The notes below the pieces were generated by a model, which saw only the letters and a program-made list of their open reading frames with translations, searched no databases and was not told where the DNA came from. This document shows, in pieces, positions 34,622 through 47,060 of a DNA stretch of 64,000 nucleotides. This DNA comes from Chrysemys picta bellii (lineage: Eukaryota; Chordata; Testudines; Emydidae). The first letter of the stretch is position 1. Every line of letters starts with the position of its first letter. The translations under genes were made by a program, and so were the position numbers. The stretch is taken from contig NC_088797.1 in NCBI RefSeq assembly GCF_011386835.1, positions 61,591,587 to 61,655,586 on the forward strand. Reading direction: 5' to 3'.

Positions 34622-36254
34622 GTTACCCCCCCACCCCATTCCTGCTGCATCAGATTGGAGGAAGACCTTGATCTCTTCCCACCTGGCCCCTTCTGTAGAA
34701 CATACCTTATTGCAGCGGATTCCACGTGTGACCTGCAATGTGTAAAAGAATGAAACAGGGAGCGTGAGTACAGGAGCAGCCATCCAAAGGTGCTCACTCA
34801 AAGAATCAACACATCAAAACACTGATTCTTTTCTTCCTTTAACTCTTCCATGGTTTCTTTGCTTCTCTCTAATCTTTTATTCTGTTTTACTCCCCCTAGT
34901 GTCAGTTCTTGGGAACTAAAATTCGGCAGAGTTCTTTTCCTTCAGGATTAAAGCATTCAGACAGCTGCAGAAAAGGAGCTCATAAGAGCCTTGGCAAGCA
35001 GGAAATGTTTCTTCAGCAGTTGGCCTTTCACAGGCCTTTTTTCCTCCCTCAAAGTAATTTTTAGCCAAACTATTTTTTAGAAACATAGATTTTGCAAGAG
35101 CAGAGAAATTCAATACAACTCATTAGGTCTCCGTTTTTTCTTAAGGACTCTGATTCTCCTCTCACCTACACCAGTGTAAACTGGGAGTAACTCCACTGGA
35201 GTTACCTAGAGTTGCCCATAGGCCCGTATTATAAGAACTGTCCCTTATTTAAGTATGAGACAGGCAAAATGTTATTTAATCAGTTCGGGATGCCTTTGAT
35301 CCCCTATTTCAACGAGGATTGCCTCCTGGCTCATTTTTGTACAGCCTTGCTGATTGCTGGTGAAAATGTGCCATTTATTTTTTCACTGGGCTCCACTAAG
35401 GGAACACTGGTCCCAGTAAAAAAAACCCCAGAACATAAGCTGCACGCATGCAAGGTCTGGCAGCAATACCGCACATGTCCCAGTCTCACATGGCTGGGAG
35501 CGCAGCCAGGGTGGTACCCCGGGCCCTGCTCTGTGTGCTGGGTCCGGGTTCTCAACCTGCTGAAATCGTGCTGGTTCTCTGGGAAGCGGGACGGATCTGA
35601 GGTTCACCAGCGGGGACGGGTAAAGTGTAGGGACCTGGGAGGGGTGGCAAAGGCTTCTGGGAGGGCTCCGTGTAAGGACTCATCTCGGTGCCGAGGACCA
35701 TGAAGTGGAACAGACATGAGCCAACAAGGGGGGTGAGGAGCAGAGTTGTGCTAAGAAAACTGTCCAGTATTTCTGAAATGCAGTGTTGGCAATCCTAGTT
35801 ACACCAGTGTAGACTGGAATGAGAAGAGAATCAGGCCCTTCGTGTCCTTTTTCTACATGCAAACCAGTGGCAGCTCTAGCCATGATCCCTGGGTGCAAGT
35901 GTGCCCACAGAAATCAGGCCTGGATGCACACTCACACAGGCAGGGCTGCCCACTGGGGAATGGGAGGGAGAAAGGGGTAGTTTGCCCCAAGCTCCCCATT
36001 TGAGAGGGCCCCCCAAATGATGGAGGGTGCCGCAGGAAGCCTCAAGCTAGCAGGGGCGTGAGAAGTGTGGGGGGGGGGGGGGGAAGGGGGGAAGGGGATG
36101 GTGCAGCCACTGAACTGGGAGGCTACATTTGCCCCTGGTTGCAAACTCCACACTTCTAGTATTTACTCCATAAACAGTCCCTCGATTTCAGTGAGATTCA
36201 CGGAACAAGGGTCTACTCAACTTGAGCACGATGGCAGAATATGGCCCATAATGC
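34622..36254. other. Gene-free stretch
   Basis: No exon or element could be supported. A G run lies at about 36069-36084. Confidence 0.45.
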
Positions 36255-36425
36255 TTTGCATTTCTATAGCACCTTTCATCCAAGTGCTTTATAAGCATGA
36301 GTTACGCCCCACAGTTGCCCAGAATGACCCGTAAGGTATTATTTGCATTTTTACAGAGATAAGTGACTTGCCCCACGTCACAAAAGTCCAGAGCAGATCT
36401 GGGAATAATGCCCAGGACTCTGTGT
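36255..36425 (+). repeat. MIR-like SINE relic
   Basis: TTTCTATAGCACCTTTCATC, AAGTGCTTTATAAGCATG, CATTTTTACAGAGATAAGTG and TGCCCCACGTCACAAAAGTC are in the order of a reversed CORE-SINE. Confidence 0.55.
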
Positions 36426-36644
36426 GCAGTCATATTAGTGTAACTGAAGCCCCAAGCCCCAGCAGGTGCCTCCCGCGGGGCTGAAGCCCTGAGCCCCGGC
36501 AGGCGTACCCCGGCTCTCAAACTTCTGAAGATTGGCCTATGTGGCTTGGAGGGTCAGTAAGTTTGGCCACCCCTGTGATATAAATTAAATTAAACTAAAT
36601 CAAATTAAAGTAGCCTTTTTCTCTGAAATAGACGCTATGAACCA

Positions 36645-36775
36645 AGCAAAGCCACCGGTCTTGCGAACAGTTATACATACGCCTGTCTGACTTTACTTAC
36701 ATAGCTAGTCCCATTGAAGTTATGGAGCCGTAAGCATGTGATTAAAGCTATGCAAGTGTTTGCAGGATTAAGACC
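36645..36775. repeat. Diverged member of the palindromic repeat at 33335
   Basis: GTCTTGCGAACAGTTATACA at the left and GCAAGTGTTTGCAGGATTAA at the right, with TAGTCCCATTGAAGTTATGG in the centre. Confidence 0.55.
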
Positions 36776-37499
36776 ATAGTCATTTAAAAAAATGAACACA
36801 ACTTTCTTTTGATTATGGCACCAAAATCTATCAGCTGAATGTAGAATGGGACATATTGCAAATGGATGTATTTCCCCATGTAAGATAAAACACGTTGGGA
36901 TTATTCTCGCTGGCTAACAGAATACATCAGTGGTCACTCTATGTGTTGCACTCTCTCAACACATTTAGTGTGGTCAGAGTTAAATACATAGCAATGGTAG
37001 TATTTGTACAAGAGAAAGCATGACATCTGAGTTACAAGTTAGGATAGGAGTGTGGCTGTCAGGAATTGGATGTATGCATTATGAGTGATTCTAGATTTGA
37101 CAAAGCATTTGCTATAGGAGATGGAGTCTGTGTGTCTTGGGGTAATATGACTGGCAAATCAAGTATGTGAAATGAGGTGCTGTGCAGGTTAATGTCTTAA
37201 CTGGTGATTTCCTGGATGTTTGATGATTGCAATGATACAAAATGCATTTGAGCTACCTGTTTTTTAATGGGGCAATAATAAATGGGTTGGTGGTCGGAGG
37301 TTGATGGTTTCTTCCACACTGCTCTAGGTAGTGGGTATTTGAATGTAACAATTTTCTTGCTGTCATTCCAATACAGGATAGTATAGGAGGATATACAGGC
37401 ACTCATTAGCTGAGAAGTAACTAAAAAAAGTCTATTCAGAGTCAGTTTGAAACAATAGTGCCTTTTTCTTAAGCTATGTATAAGCTCTCCCAGAAGTTA

Positions 37500-37613
37500 T
37501 GTGCTTGATTCAGGAATCATGGGGTAAGGTTCTATGGCCTGTCTTATGCAGGAGTCCAAACTAGATGATTACCCCTTCTGGCCCTAACATCAATGCTGCT
37601 ATGAATCTGTGGC
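37500..37613 (+). mobile_element. CR1-like 3' end fragment, plus strand
   Basis: TTCTATGGCCTGTCTTATGC, AACTAGATGATTACCCCTTC and TGCTATGAATCTGTGG follow the order of a CR1 3' tail, but are diverged. Confidence 0.6.
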
Positions 37614-38622
37614 TTGCCGAAAATGAGCCGTGTTCAGGTGTGGGTGTTGAAATCATGAGTATTTTTCTTTTTGTTTTGTTTTTAAATGTATGTGTCTTTT
37701 AAGAGCATGTGGTTGGATGTTCCTCGACAAGTATTTGGCATGTTTGTACCGTGGCAGCTCCAGGGAAGTGAAGAGCTCCTGCTCTGTTGCTGAAATCAGT
37801 GGTACCCAAGAGTCTTTGTCATATTCGGACATCTGTTCTAAGCAGTTACCCCCAGGACCATCTTGTTCTTCTCAGTTTGACAAAATGTATTTTCTTCTTC
37901 TGACTCAGCAAATGTTTGGGCTAATCCCAGGATTAGTGATCTAGGGCTACATCATGATAGCCCTTACGTGGCTGTGCAGCGCAGTAGGAAGGAATAAGGA
38001 TTCTTCTCACCTTTGCAGCTGTGTAAGATCCAGACACAACTGCAACCCCAGCAGCCAAAGGTGCAGAGGAGTGGCAGCCCGGATGCTCTCCCAAGGTGCA
38101 AGGAGAGGCAAAGATTAGGTGGAACCATGGCTCTGCCACCCACCCACGCTAGCCAGTGGAACTGGCTGGCCACATGAGTGAAGTATGCTGCATCCTTCAA
38201 CGGGGTATAACAAATTACTCTGTCCATCTCTCATACAAGCAGGGAGCCCCACAAGGAGTTGTGCATCTCTGAGGCACAGTGCCTCCCAGGGATCCTCTAC
38301 GCACTGCCACTTACTATGGGCTGCATGCTTAGTAATGATCCTCCTTGGTGAAGCCAATAGAACTATGCTGACTGACACAGCTGAGGATCTGGCCTGATAT
38401 ATTTTGAGGTGGTATCATGTCCTCCCTCATGTGGAGCCAGAGCAGATAAGAGGTAATGGATAAAGTAGGGGGAGAGAGAGAGACATTTGACAGCAATGCT
38501 GGAATAGAGTCTGAATTGTGCTGTTGGAAAGGATCTGGAAGAGGTTAGCTGGAGAAGTACTAGCATCCACAGAAAGAAAGGTGGCAGCAACACAATGGCG
38601 ACATTAGGAAAAGTGCAGGAGT
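37614..38622. other. Gene-free stretch
   Basis: Unique-looking sequence. No exon or element could be supported on either strand. Confidence 0.4.
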
Positions 38623-38630
38623 AATTAGTG

Positions 38631-38848
38631 CAGGGTTCTCAAACTGGGGGTTGGGACCCCTCGGGATCACAAGGCTATTACATGGGGGGGTCACGAGCTG
38701 TCAGCCTCCACCCCAAATCCCGCTTTGCCTCCAGCATTTATAATGGTATTAAATACATTAAAAAGTGTTTTTAATTGATAAGGGGGGGTCGCACTCAGAG
38801 GCTTGCTATGTGAAAGGGGTCACCAGTACAAAAGTTTGAGAACCCCTG
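38631..38848 (+). mobile_element. hAT element (CAGGGTTCTCAAACTGGGGG ends)
   Basis: Ends CAGGGTTCTCAAAC and GTTTGAGAACCCCTG; flanks AATTAGTG (38623-38630) and AGTTAGTG (38849-38856) match at 7 of 8. 218 bp, non-coding. A left-end fragment of the same family is at 40029. Confidence 0.85.
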
Positions 38849-39034
38849 AGTTAGTGCATTCTGTGGTGGTGCTGGAGGAACCTACGACCAGATGACCTGA
38901 ACAACTAGATTTGACTATGAATTGTTGTCGTAATTCTGTTTAAACCCTCATGTTTCCCAGGTCAGTGAAAATCTTGGTGTCCTCATTAAAGTGTGTGATG
39001 TAATAAATAAATAATAATAATAATACCTATCTCG

Positions 39035-39235
39035 TATACAGTACTTTTCATCAGTAGATGTCAAAGCATTTTACAAAGAAGCTAAGTGGTATATCCCCAT
39101 TTTACAGATTGGGAAACTGAGGCACTGTGATTATTTTTTCCCCCAAGGTCACTCAGCAGGCCAGAGTGAGAACCAGGACTACAATACAGCTCTCCTGAGT
39201 CCCAGTCCAGTTCTCTAGCCACTAGGCAACATGGC
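39035..39235 (+). repeat. MIR-like SINE relic, opposite orientation
   Basis: CATTTTACAGATTGGGAAAC, TGAGGCACTG, AAGGTCACTCAGCAGG and GTCCAGTTCTCTAGCCACTA are the reversed MIR order. A short TAA microsatellite (39003-39026) precedes it. Confidence 0.65.
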
Positions 39236-40028
39236 CTCTGTATAGCAGGGATATTTAATTTTTGTTTGTTTCTGCAATATATATATGTGAATGGGTTGGG
39301 TAGTTAGTTCTGACTGCATTTGCACATTTATTTTTTATATATGGAGTCCTTTTGATTGTTCTCTAGTTTTCTACTAAATATGTTTTTTCACGGTGACATG
39401 CATTATGTGGCACTTGACTGGGCTAAGGAGTATTATGCATTCAGCTTAATTTCTGGTATGTATGTTCAGAGAGTCTGTATTAGAAAATTACTTATGCCAC
39501 CACACATGGCCTCCCTCCAATTCCCCCAGCGCTCAATACAGAATTAGGCTCATCAGAGCAGGACTTCCCTCTTGCAGGGCAAAGGAAGTTTGTCAGACAC
39601 AGAATGTGTCTCCTCATTAGCAGAAGTGCAAGCTCTCATGCTCTGCCTCAATGGGCAGTAACTCTTCTCCTCGCCTGCCCCCTATGTTTGATAGGGGCTA
39701 ACGTATGGGGACAGGTAGGCAGAAGGGGAGTCTTGTAGCTGAAGCAGACCACAGGGGATTCACATTTTGTATTTCACAAACCTTCTGATGGGGAAAAGCA
39801 GCCCTTCGGCCCTGCGGAACAGGAGAAGGCCTTGTGGGGAGAAGCTGTAGAGAAGCCCCTTTCTGTAGAGCAGCCTATCATCATCAGAGGGGACCTTTGC
39901 TCTGTCCAACTTCCTATGGTTTGGCAGAGTGGAGCTCCTCACTGCAGGGCAACCTGTGGTTTGACAGAGCCAAGTCCCTCACCTGTCCCCTTTAGAGGCC
40001 AACAGGAGGGGAGGGGATGACTTACTTT
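39236..40028. other. Gene-free stretch
   Basis: AT-rich to about 39540, then more GC. No exon or classified element recognised. Confidence 0.4.
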
Positions 40029-40142
40029 GGGGGTTCTCAAACTGGGGGTCGGGACCCCCTGGGGGTCCCGAGGTTACTACATGGGGGGTCGCAAGCTGTC
40101 AATCTCCACCCCAGACTCCGCTTTGCCTCCAGCGTTTAGTTT
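40029..40142 (+). mobile_element. Left-end fragment of the TTCTCAAACTGGGGG hAT family
   Basis: Matches the first half of 38631-38848 (GGTTCTCAAACTGGGGGTCG through CTTTGCCTCCAGCGTTTA) and then stops. The right terminus is missing. Confidence 0.75.
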
Positions 40143-40917
40143 AATGGGGCTGTGAGGAGAAACAAGCAGGAAGCAAAAGAATGGCTCAGGGTAAGCCATT
40201 CTTCAGCAAACACTTGACGATGATTAAGGGACAGTGGCAGAGTCCTTGGCACTGAGGATTCTGGCTTGACCTCCTACTAGTCTGGTTTTTAAGAAGTCTG
40301 AGGTTCCTCTGTAGAAGACCACTGGTCACAGACCCCCACAGAGGGAAGCACTGCAGGTGCCAGAACACAGCTGATACACAGGTGCTGTAGTCCAGGGCCC
40401 GGTCTAAGAGTGGGAGAAGTGCGTGAGGAGTAAAGACACGAGGCTTGACAGCTGAGAGGATGCACTCAATGAGACTAGAGAGGACAGAGGTGCAGCTAGT
40501 CCTGTAACCATGAGAGTGGGGAAGCCATGCGAGCAGTGGGATGTGCTGGAGGAGAGTTGAGGCTGGAATGGGGAGGGTAGCTCACTCGGTATGCAGTGAA
40601 ATAGCAATATTTCAAGTGCTCCTTATGGGGGGTGAGCCAGGATGTGGAGGTTACAGTGGGGAAGTGAGAAAGTCACGTGCGCTCAAGGGGATGAACAGGG
40701 CTGCTGGGGCCAGGGAGGAGAATGAATGGTAGGGTGGGAGGAGACCGGCAGCCATTAACTACCCCTGCCATCAGGGACCTGATGAACTTCCTGTGGATTT
40801 TCAGAGCGCAGGGCCGGAGCAGCAAACCACAGGGTGCCTGTGGGCAGGAAAATCAGGGCAGGACTTGTGGTCTCTTGATTTCTTCTCCAGAACATCTTCT
40901 CTGCCCTCCCACAGTCC
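40143..40917. other. Gene-free stretch
   Basis: Moderately GC-rich sequence, purine-rich on the plus strand from about 40480. No exon or element supported. Confidence 0.4.
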
Positions 40918-40925
40918 TACACCAG

Positions 40926-42135
40926 TAGGGTTACCATTCGTCCGGATTTACCCGGACATGTCCTCCTTTTTGTTCTAAAAATAGCATCCAGGGGGAATTT
41001 GTAAAGCACTCAAAATGTCCGGGATTTCCCCCCTCCCCCGGCAGAGCAGAGCGAGCAGCTGGGAGGGCTGCAGGAAAGTCCCGGGCTGGACTCCGGAGCA
41101 GCTGTAGAGGAGCCGGATCCGCCCTGCATTCTGAGCCGGCAGCTCTCCCCTGCAGCCCGGTCCAGCAGCACTGTGCAGGGCCAGGGACCGGGTTTTGTTG
41201 TGCTGGGGAGTGCAGCCACGTGTCCGGCTCGGCTCGCACAGAGCCCAACACCCTGTTCTGAGCAGCAGGGTAAGGGGGCCAGGGGGCAGGAGAAGGGGCA
41301 GGGAGGTTCTGGAGGGGGCAGTCAAGAAACGGGGGGGGGGGGCTTTTGGGGGGGAGTGGAGAAAGTTTTGGGCAGTCAGGGTACAGGTAGGGGGTAGGGT
41401 CCTGGGGGGCAGTTGGGGGGGGTCTTAGGAGGGGGCAGTTAGGGGACAAGGAACAGGGAGTCTTAGGTAGGGGGTGGGGTTCTGGAGGGCAGTTAGGAGC
41501 AGGGGTCCCAGGAGGGGGCAGTCAGGGGACAAGGAGCGGGGGGGTGGGGGGCTGGGAGTTCTGGGGGGGAGCTGTCAGGGGGCAGGAGTGGGGAGAGGGA
41601 TCGGAGCAGTCAGGGGACAGGGAGCAGAGGGGTTTAGATGGGTTGTGAGTTCTGGGGGGGGCTGTCAGGGGGCAGGAGTGCGGAGAGGGATCGGAGCAGT
41701 CAGGGGACAGGGAGCAGAGGGGTTTAGATGGGTTGGGAGTTCTGGGGGGGGCTGTCGGGGCAGGAGTGCGGAGAGGGATCGGAGCAGTCAGGGGACAGGG
41801 AGCAGAGGGGTTTAGATGGGTTGGGAGTTCTGGGGGGGGCTGTCAAGGGGTGGGGAGTGGTTGGATGGGGCGTGGGAGTCCCAGGGGTCTGTCTGGGGGT
41901 GGGGGTGTGGATAAGGGTTGGGGCAGTCAGGGGACAAGAGGCAGGGAGGCTTAGATAGGGAGTGGAGACCTGGGGGGCAGTTAGGGGCAGGGGTCCCAGG
42001 AGGGGGCAGTCAGGGGACAAGGAACGGGGGGAGGGTTGGGGGTTCTGGGGGGGCGGGAAGTGGGAGGGGCAGGGGCAGGGCTAGGGCGGGGCTCCTCCCA
42101 TCCTCTTTTTTGCTTGCTGAAATATGGTAACCCTA
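40926..42135 (+). mobile_element. Large TAGGGTTACCAT-type hAT element with internal minisatellite
   Basis: Ends TAGGGTTACCATTCGTCCGG and ATATGGTAACCCTA with exact duplication TACACCAG (40918-40925, 42136-42143). At 1210 bp it is twice the length of copies 1 and 2; the extra length is G-rich, with a tandem array at about 41558-41835. No transposase was found. The open frames in it are repetitive Gly/Arg-rich artefacts. Confidence 0.9.
41558..41835 (+). repeat. Minisatellite, about 88-bp unit, three full copies and a partial
   Basis: The unit begins GAGTTCTGGGGGGG and includes GGGATCGGAGCAGTC and GGTTTAGATGGGTTG. Three nearly identical copies follow each other, with flanking diverged units (AGTCAGGGGACAAGGA...). 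Copies differ by single bases and a 3-bp deletion in the third. Confidence 0.85.
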
Positions 42136-42143
42136 TACACCAG

Positions 42144-43186
42144 TCTGCCTGCACTCTAGCCTGCCCCCTGCCTCCTTGCTCTCAGGAATGGCAGGGATGT
42201 GTGTGAGGAGAGCCAGCCGATAGCTGATTGATCGGGGCAGTTCCAGTGGGGAATTAAGTTAGATGATGATTGTGACATGTCTGATCCAAACTGTGAACTT
42301 CATTTGGTTTTTTGCCTTCCATTTAGAGTGCTACGTGTCATTCTGTGTGGGACTCTCAGTGTGACCTTGAGAAGGTCAGTCTGTTCCACACGCTGCATTG
42401 CCAAGAAGGGATGATGAAAGAGCCACTGAGGGCCATCAACTTTGAATGACACGTGAGGACTGGCCCGCCTCAGGGGACACAGGATTCCTTCATGTCGGAC
42501 TCGCATGCCTGGGGGTCCGAATTTTGCAGTCTGGGCACATGGCAAACAGCACCAGAGAGAGGGGATGCTCTCTGAAAATGTGGGGGCTGTCCTCCACCAC
42601 ATGTCAGAAGCCCAGCTGGAGGGAGGGAGGGAGAGAGAGAGAGAGAGAGAGAGTAAGAGGGACTCTGCCTGAAAAGCTGACCAGACCTTTGACTCACAGA
42701 AGGGGTCAGATTGGACGGGAGAAGTGTGCCTTGGGACTGTTGGTTGTTTTGCAAAGATCTGTAACTCTCTTGTGCTTTCCTGAAAGTAAAAGTGACATGT
42801 GTTCCTTACTTGCCTGACACGTTGTCCTTGAAGGGGTTAGTTAAGAAGCTCAGAGCGCTCATAGTAAGGTAGAGCTCTCAGTGACTGGGGGCTCAGGAAG
42901 GCTGGGGCACTGATTTGGGGAATTCAAGAGTCTGGGCTGTGGAGCCCCATATCCCAAGGAAAGGTGGCGGACATGGCATTGGTGCTGGGAGTGTGCCAAA
43001 GACCCAGAGCTAGGAACAGTGGCCTGGCTCTAACCAGACCTAGGGGGCTTAGAAGTGCATGGGATCCGGTGGTCAGGTCCCCTCAGCAGAGTGGTGTCCA
43101 TCCAGAGAAGGGGATGGTGCCAGCGACAAATAAAGGAATAAAGGGGATAACTCAATATTTAAGAAATAAGCCACTTTTCAAATGTA
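42144..43186. other. Gene-free stretch, possible old LTR-element sequence
   Basis: The wording around 42300-43100 (GTGACCTTGAGAAGGTCAG, GGGGCTGTCCTCCACC) feels repetitive, but I cannot assign it. No coding frame of note apart from GA-rich artefacts. Confidence 0.3.
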
Positions 43187-43202
43187 ATGTGTGTGTGTGT
43201 GA

Positions 43203-43257
<55 letters not shown>
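43187..43257 (+). repeat. Compound GT/GA microsatellite
   Basis: A GT tract to about 43216, then a pure GA tract to 43257. Another GA tract (GGGA then GA) lies at 42628-42655. Confidence 0.95.
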
Positions 43258-43259
<2 letters not shown>

Positions 43260-43688
43260 TGATGGAAAATCTGATGGAAAATTCAGTTGGCCTCTGAAGA
43301 ATTTATCTGCTACACATGGAAAGTAAATTCACTCGTCAATTGTGAAATGGAGGGATTATAAATCCTGCTTTCAGTGGAAATCTCAACGCAGCCTGAACTT
43401 TGGAGTTGCTACCGATGCCTCCATAATTTCACTGCTTCAAATGCAGCTGAGGTGGATAGTGGTTGTAAGCAGTTTCTAGCTGCTGACTATTCAGTGGCCT
43501 GTGTGAAATGACTTCAATCCATTTCCTTATGGAAAGGTGTCCCCATCACAATGGGCATTACCCTCACATTGGCAGTCTCCACAGAGAGGAGGACATTCAG
43601 CTGAAAACGTTAAAATCCACAAAACGGCTATAGTGTGTGTTGAAACAACAGCAAATTCCTGGCCCCATCTTGCTCTCTTTGTGTAAAA

Positions 43689-43812
43689 TAGGGTGACCAG
43701 ATGTCCCGATTTTATAGGGACAGTGCCGATTTTTAGGTCTTTATCTTATATAGACTCCTGTTACCCTCCCACCCCTGTCCCGATTTTTCACATTTGCTGT
43801 CTGGTCACCCTA
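43689..43812 (+). mobile_element. Short hAT element (TAGGGTGACCAGATGTCCC ends), copy 1
   Basis: 124 bp. Ends TAGGGTGACCAGA and TCTGGTCACCCTA; exact duplication GTGTAAAA (43681-43688, 43813-43820). Internal CCCGATTTTATAGGGACAG and TGTCCCGATTTTTCA. A near-identical copy is at 51022. Confidence 0.9.
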
Positions 43813-43820
43813 GTGTAAAA

Positions 43821-46088
43821 TCTCATTCACCACCCGCCCCGCATCACGGGAATGAACTTTGAGAGAAAGAAAATTCCTCTGTAGGTGTATTTTTGGTATC
43901 TAGCTATTCCGAGTGCTCTTCTCTGAGAACTTGTTTACAGTATAGTATGTGTCAGCCTCTTAAACAGATACGATTTCAATGGATGGTATAGCTGCTGAGA
44001 TTTTAGCCCTCACTTGGGTATAGATGGAATGTATACTGCTGTGTGTGAATAGTTTGTACAGTATATTAGTCAAGGCAAAGCCCAGTGTCTTTCACAGAGT
44101 GTGGGATACTGGCCAAGAGTCAGAACCATCTTTCTGTGCCATATTAAATCAAATGCTAGAGGAAGTTTCAACTCATGGAGAAAACAGATCCCAACATGGC
44201 ATCTTGATTAAAGTGGAGGCTAATTGGATTACGATGGCAGGTAGCATTGTGGGACATGTCTTCTAGAGACAGCACCTCAATGTTAGAAATGTAGGTGACC
44301 ATGAGCCACTTTGTAGAACTCCATGGATCACATTTGACCTGTAGGTGGTGCTTTGTCCACCCTTGATATAAACAGAGTATGTACATTGCAATAGAGTAAA
44401 TTGTGTATGTTGTAGTGTTATATAGAGAATGGTATGCTTTTTGCTGTTGAATTATCTCTTGCATCTATTTCAAGGGGGATTTGCTTTTCCTTGGAGCTTG
44501 TTTTTATTTACAGTACTATAAGAAATATGTGGTAGCCAAGGACTTAACCATTCTGACTATGCTAGGTTAGGAGAAACAGGATACTAGGGGATTTGGTGCA
44601 TTACATGTGCCTAAAATGAACAGACAGATATGCTGCACTCCATGGTCACAAATTCACAATCCTCTACCACTTGGCCTACAGGACAAAGAATCTCCATTAG
44701 CTGTTAGTGCTACAGGGACTATGACACAGAAGTGAGCAGTTCTGATTCCCATCCAGTAGTAGGTATATGATACATACTCAAATGAATTCCACATGCTCAT
44801 GTGTTAGTCAAAGGAATGGTAAACATGCTGCAACGCCATAACTCACAAGAGCAAGCTGTATCTCACCAGCCTTACTGGCAATGCCACAGGTCCTAGCAAA
44901 GGCAGCAGTTACCTTGGAAGAAACGAGATGGAAAAACAGATAACATTCAGAGGCTATTCCTAGTAGCAGAAAAGAAAAGAAAAAAAATCCTTGCCGGGCT
45001 TGGCAGTTGGATTATGCAGCTGCCAAGCTCCTTGCCTCCTTCCTCAAATATCCCAATGACTTGTGCACTGCATTTAAAATACGATCTCATACTGAGTGAT
45101 TTACATTGGTGATTGATGATTGATACAATGAGCTGTATGGGGGGGAGGGCGGTGTATGTGTTGCTCAGGATTTGTTGAGTCAACAAATTCCTGCTGGCTA
45201 TTGCAAAGGTTTTAAAATACGTATATTTTCTTTCTATGTAAATAATCTGTCCCTCTGTCCTTCTCCTTGCCTCTGTCTGTCTCTTTCTTTGTCTCTTTCT
45301 GTCAGAATAAATCTGTCTGCCATGTACTGTAGTTAACTCAAAATACTGCCAACATTAAATGTGCCCAGACATTTTTATTAATGCATTAAACTTGCATGAT
45401 ATTTTAGGCATTATAATTTACCAAGCTTACACCAAGATGGCATTTGAAACTGATGTGAGCTATTAATTTTTTTTTTAAATGACACCTAATAATTGTCAGT
45501 TGACACCGAAATGACTGTTTCGTTAACTGACAGCATGATGTCTAAAACCTTTTAGGCTTTCAAAGTATTAGTAAATATCCCATACCCATCGTGTTTACAG
45601 GCATCTCATTATGAATTTACTGCTTAAATAATGATATGTACCTGTGCAAATAAAGGGGTAAATGCTGTTAGTTACTTCCTAATGAACTGCCAGTGTGATT
45701 TTGGGCCGCATACACTTTAAGGCATGTCTCTCTCACTGCTTATCTAGTGCTTCTGTACCAGGGATGTGGTACTTGATTCTGGAAACTATAATACCCGAAA
45801 GATGTTGACATATTGTGGGAAATTCAGATGAATTCTACAAATAAGGTCAAGGGGCTGGAATGATTGACTTTCAGGAGGAGTGGAAGTGAACTAAATACTT
45901 TGGCTGGTGTAAATTGGTGTAGATCCATGGACTTTAATGGAATTCTAATTTACCCCAGTTAAGAATATGGTCCAGGGAGTGAGAGAAATTATTTTGTGTG
46001 AGGCATAATAAGAAGTAGTGGGTTGGAATTAAAAGAAAAATTAGGCTGAACACAGATTTGGGGACACTTTATCAGTTGGATTAAGCTG
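43821..46088. other. Gene-free stretch
   Basis: AT-rich, mostly unique. 45330-45720 is quiet unique sequence. No exon supported, including a search for the missing TMEM273 tail exons. Confidence 0.45.
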
Positions 46089-46174
46089 CTCTACATCAGT
46101 GGTTCTCAACCAGGAGTACACGTACCCCTGGGGATATGCAGAGGTCTTCCAGGGGGTACTCAACTCATCTAGAT

Positions 46175-47060
46175 CAGTGTTTCTCAACCTGCGGATTGCA
46201 GCCCCCAGGAGGTCACAGGATGGGTTTGGGGGGTTGCAAGTGCAGGGCTGGCATTAGGGGATGGAAAGCAGGGCAACTGCCCAGGGTCCCATATCACTGG
46301 GGGCCCTGTGAAGCAATGTTCCCTCTAATTTTTCCCATCCATGCGCGGATGAATTTTATTATGTGCACCATATGTGATGTGTGGCAAGGTTGGGGCCAAG
46401 GGGTTAGAGTTTGGGAGGGGGCTCAGGGCTGGGCCAGAGGGTTAGGGTAGGGGAGGATGAGTGCTCCAGATGGGGGTGCGGGCTCTGGGGTGGGGCCGGG
46501 GATGAAGGGTTTGGGGTGCAAGCTACTCCGGGGCTGCAGCGGGGAGAGAGGACTCCCCCCAGCACTCTCTCCCTCAGCAGTGCCTGGGCTGAGGGAGAGC
46601 ATCTCTTTCAGTCGCTCTGGGGCTGGGGCCAGGGGAGAGACGTTTCTCCCCACCGCAGCCCTGAAGCTGGGAGAGAGAGGTGTCTCACCCCGCGTAGCCC
46701 CAGGGCTGGGGGGGAGAGGTGTTTCTCCTCGCCGCGCTGCAGCCCCAGGGCTGGGGGAGTTGCTGCAGCCCTGCATACCGCAAGCATCCCCATCATCACT
46801 CCCACCTCACCCCACTGTCCCCAGCTACCACCTATTCCCCACCTCACCCCACTGCCATCTTCTAGGCCCACCTGTAGCCACGCCCCTGAGTGCAGTGTGC
46901 ACACCTGTGCGGCTCTGCTAATTAAATATGCAGCTCTTGGTGGCCTCCTGCGTGGCTGCGCAGGTGCGCACCTTAGAGGGAACATAGCCATGAAGCTAAG
47001 TTACCTGTTTCAGCCCTGACGCCTGAGGCTCAGGCTTCAGACAAGACTCACAAGTGAAAA
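46175..47060 (+). mobile_element. Nested hAT cluster, middle element
   Basis: Starts CAGTGTTTCTCAACCTG at 46175, with an internal CAGGGCTGGCATTAGG stretch. It resumes after the inner insertion (AAGCTAAGTTACCTG, 46993 onward). The right end is not clear, so the end coordinate is approximate. Confidence 0.55.
46315..46988 (+). mobile_element. Nested hAT cluster, inner element (AATGTTCCCTCTAA ends)
   Basis: Ends ATGTTCCCTCTAATTT and ACCTTAGAGGGAACAT. Flanks TGTGAAGC (46307-46314) and CATGAAGC (46989-46996) match at 6 of 8. The left subterminal CATGCGCGGATG and right GCGCAGGTGCGCACC are typical of the family. The C/G-rich interior has repeated GAGAGACGTTTCTCCCC-like units; the frames in it are artefacts. 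Confidence 0.7.

Noticed and set aside
41173..42130. Gly/Arg-rich repetitive frames
   Set aside because: Product of the 88-bp G-rich minisatellite; the repeating peptide follows the tandem unit.
46411..47019. Frame of 202 codons
   Set aside because: Lies inside the inner nested hAT element; low-complexity content.
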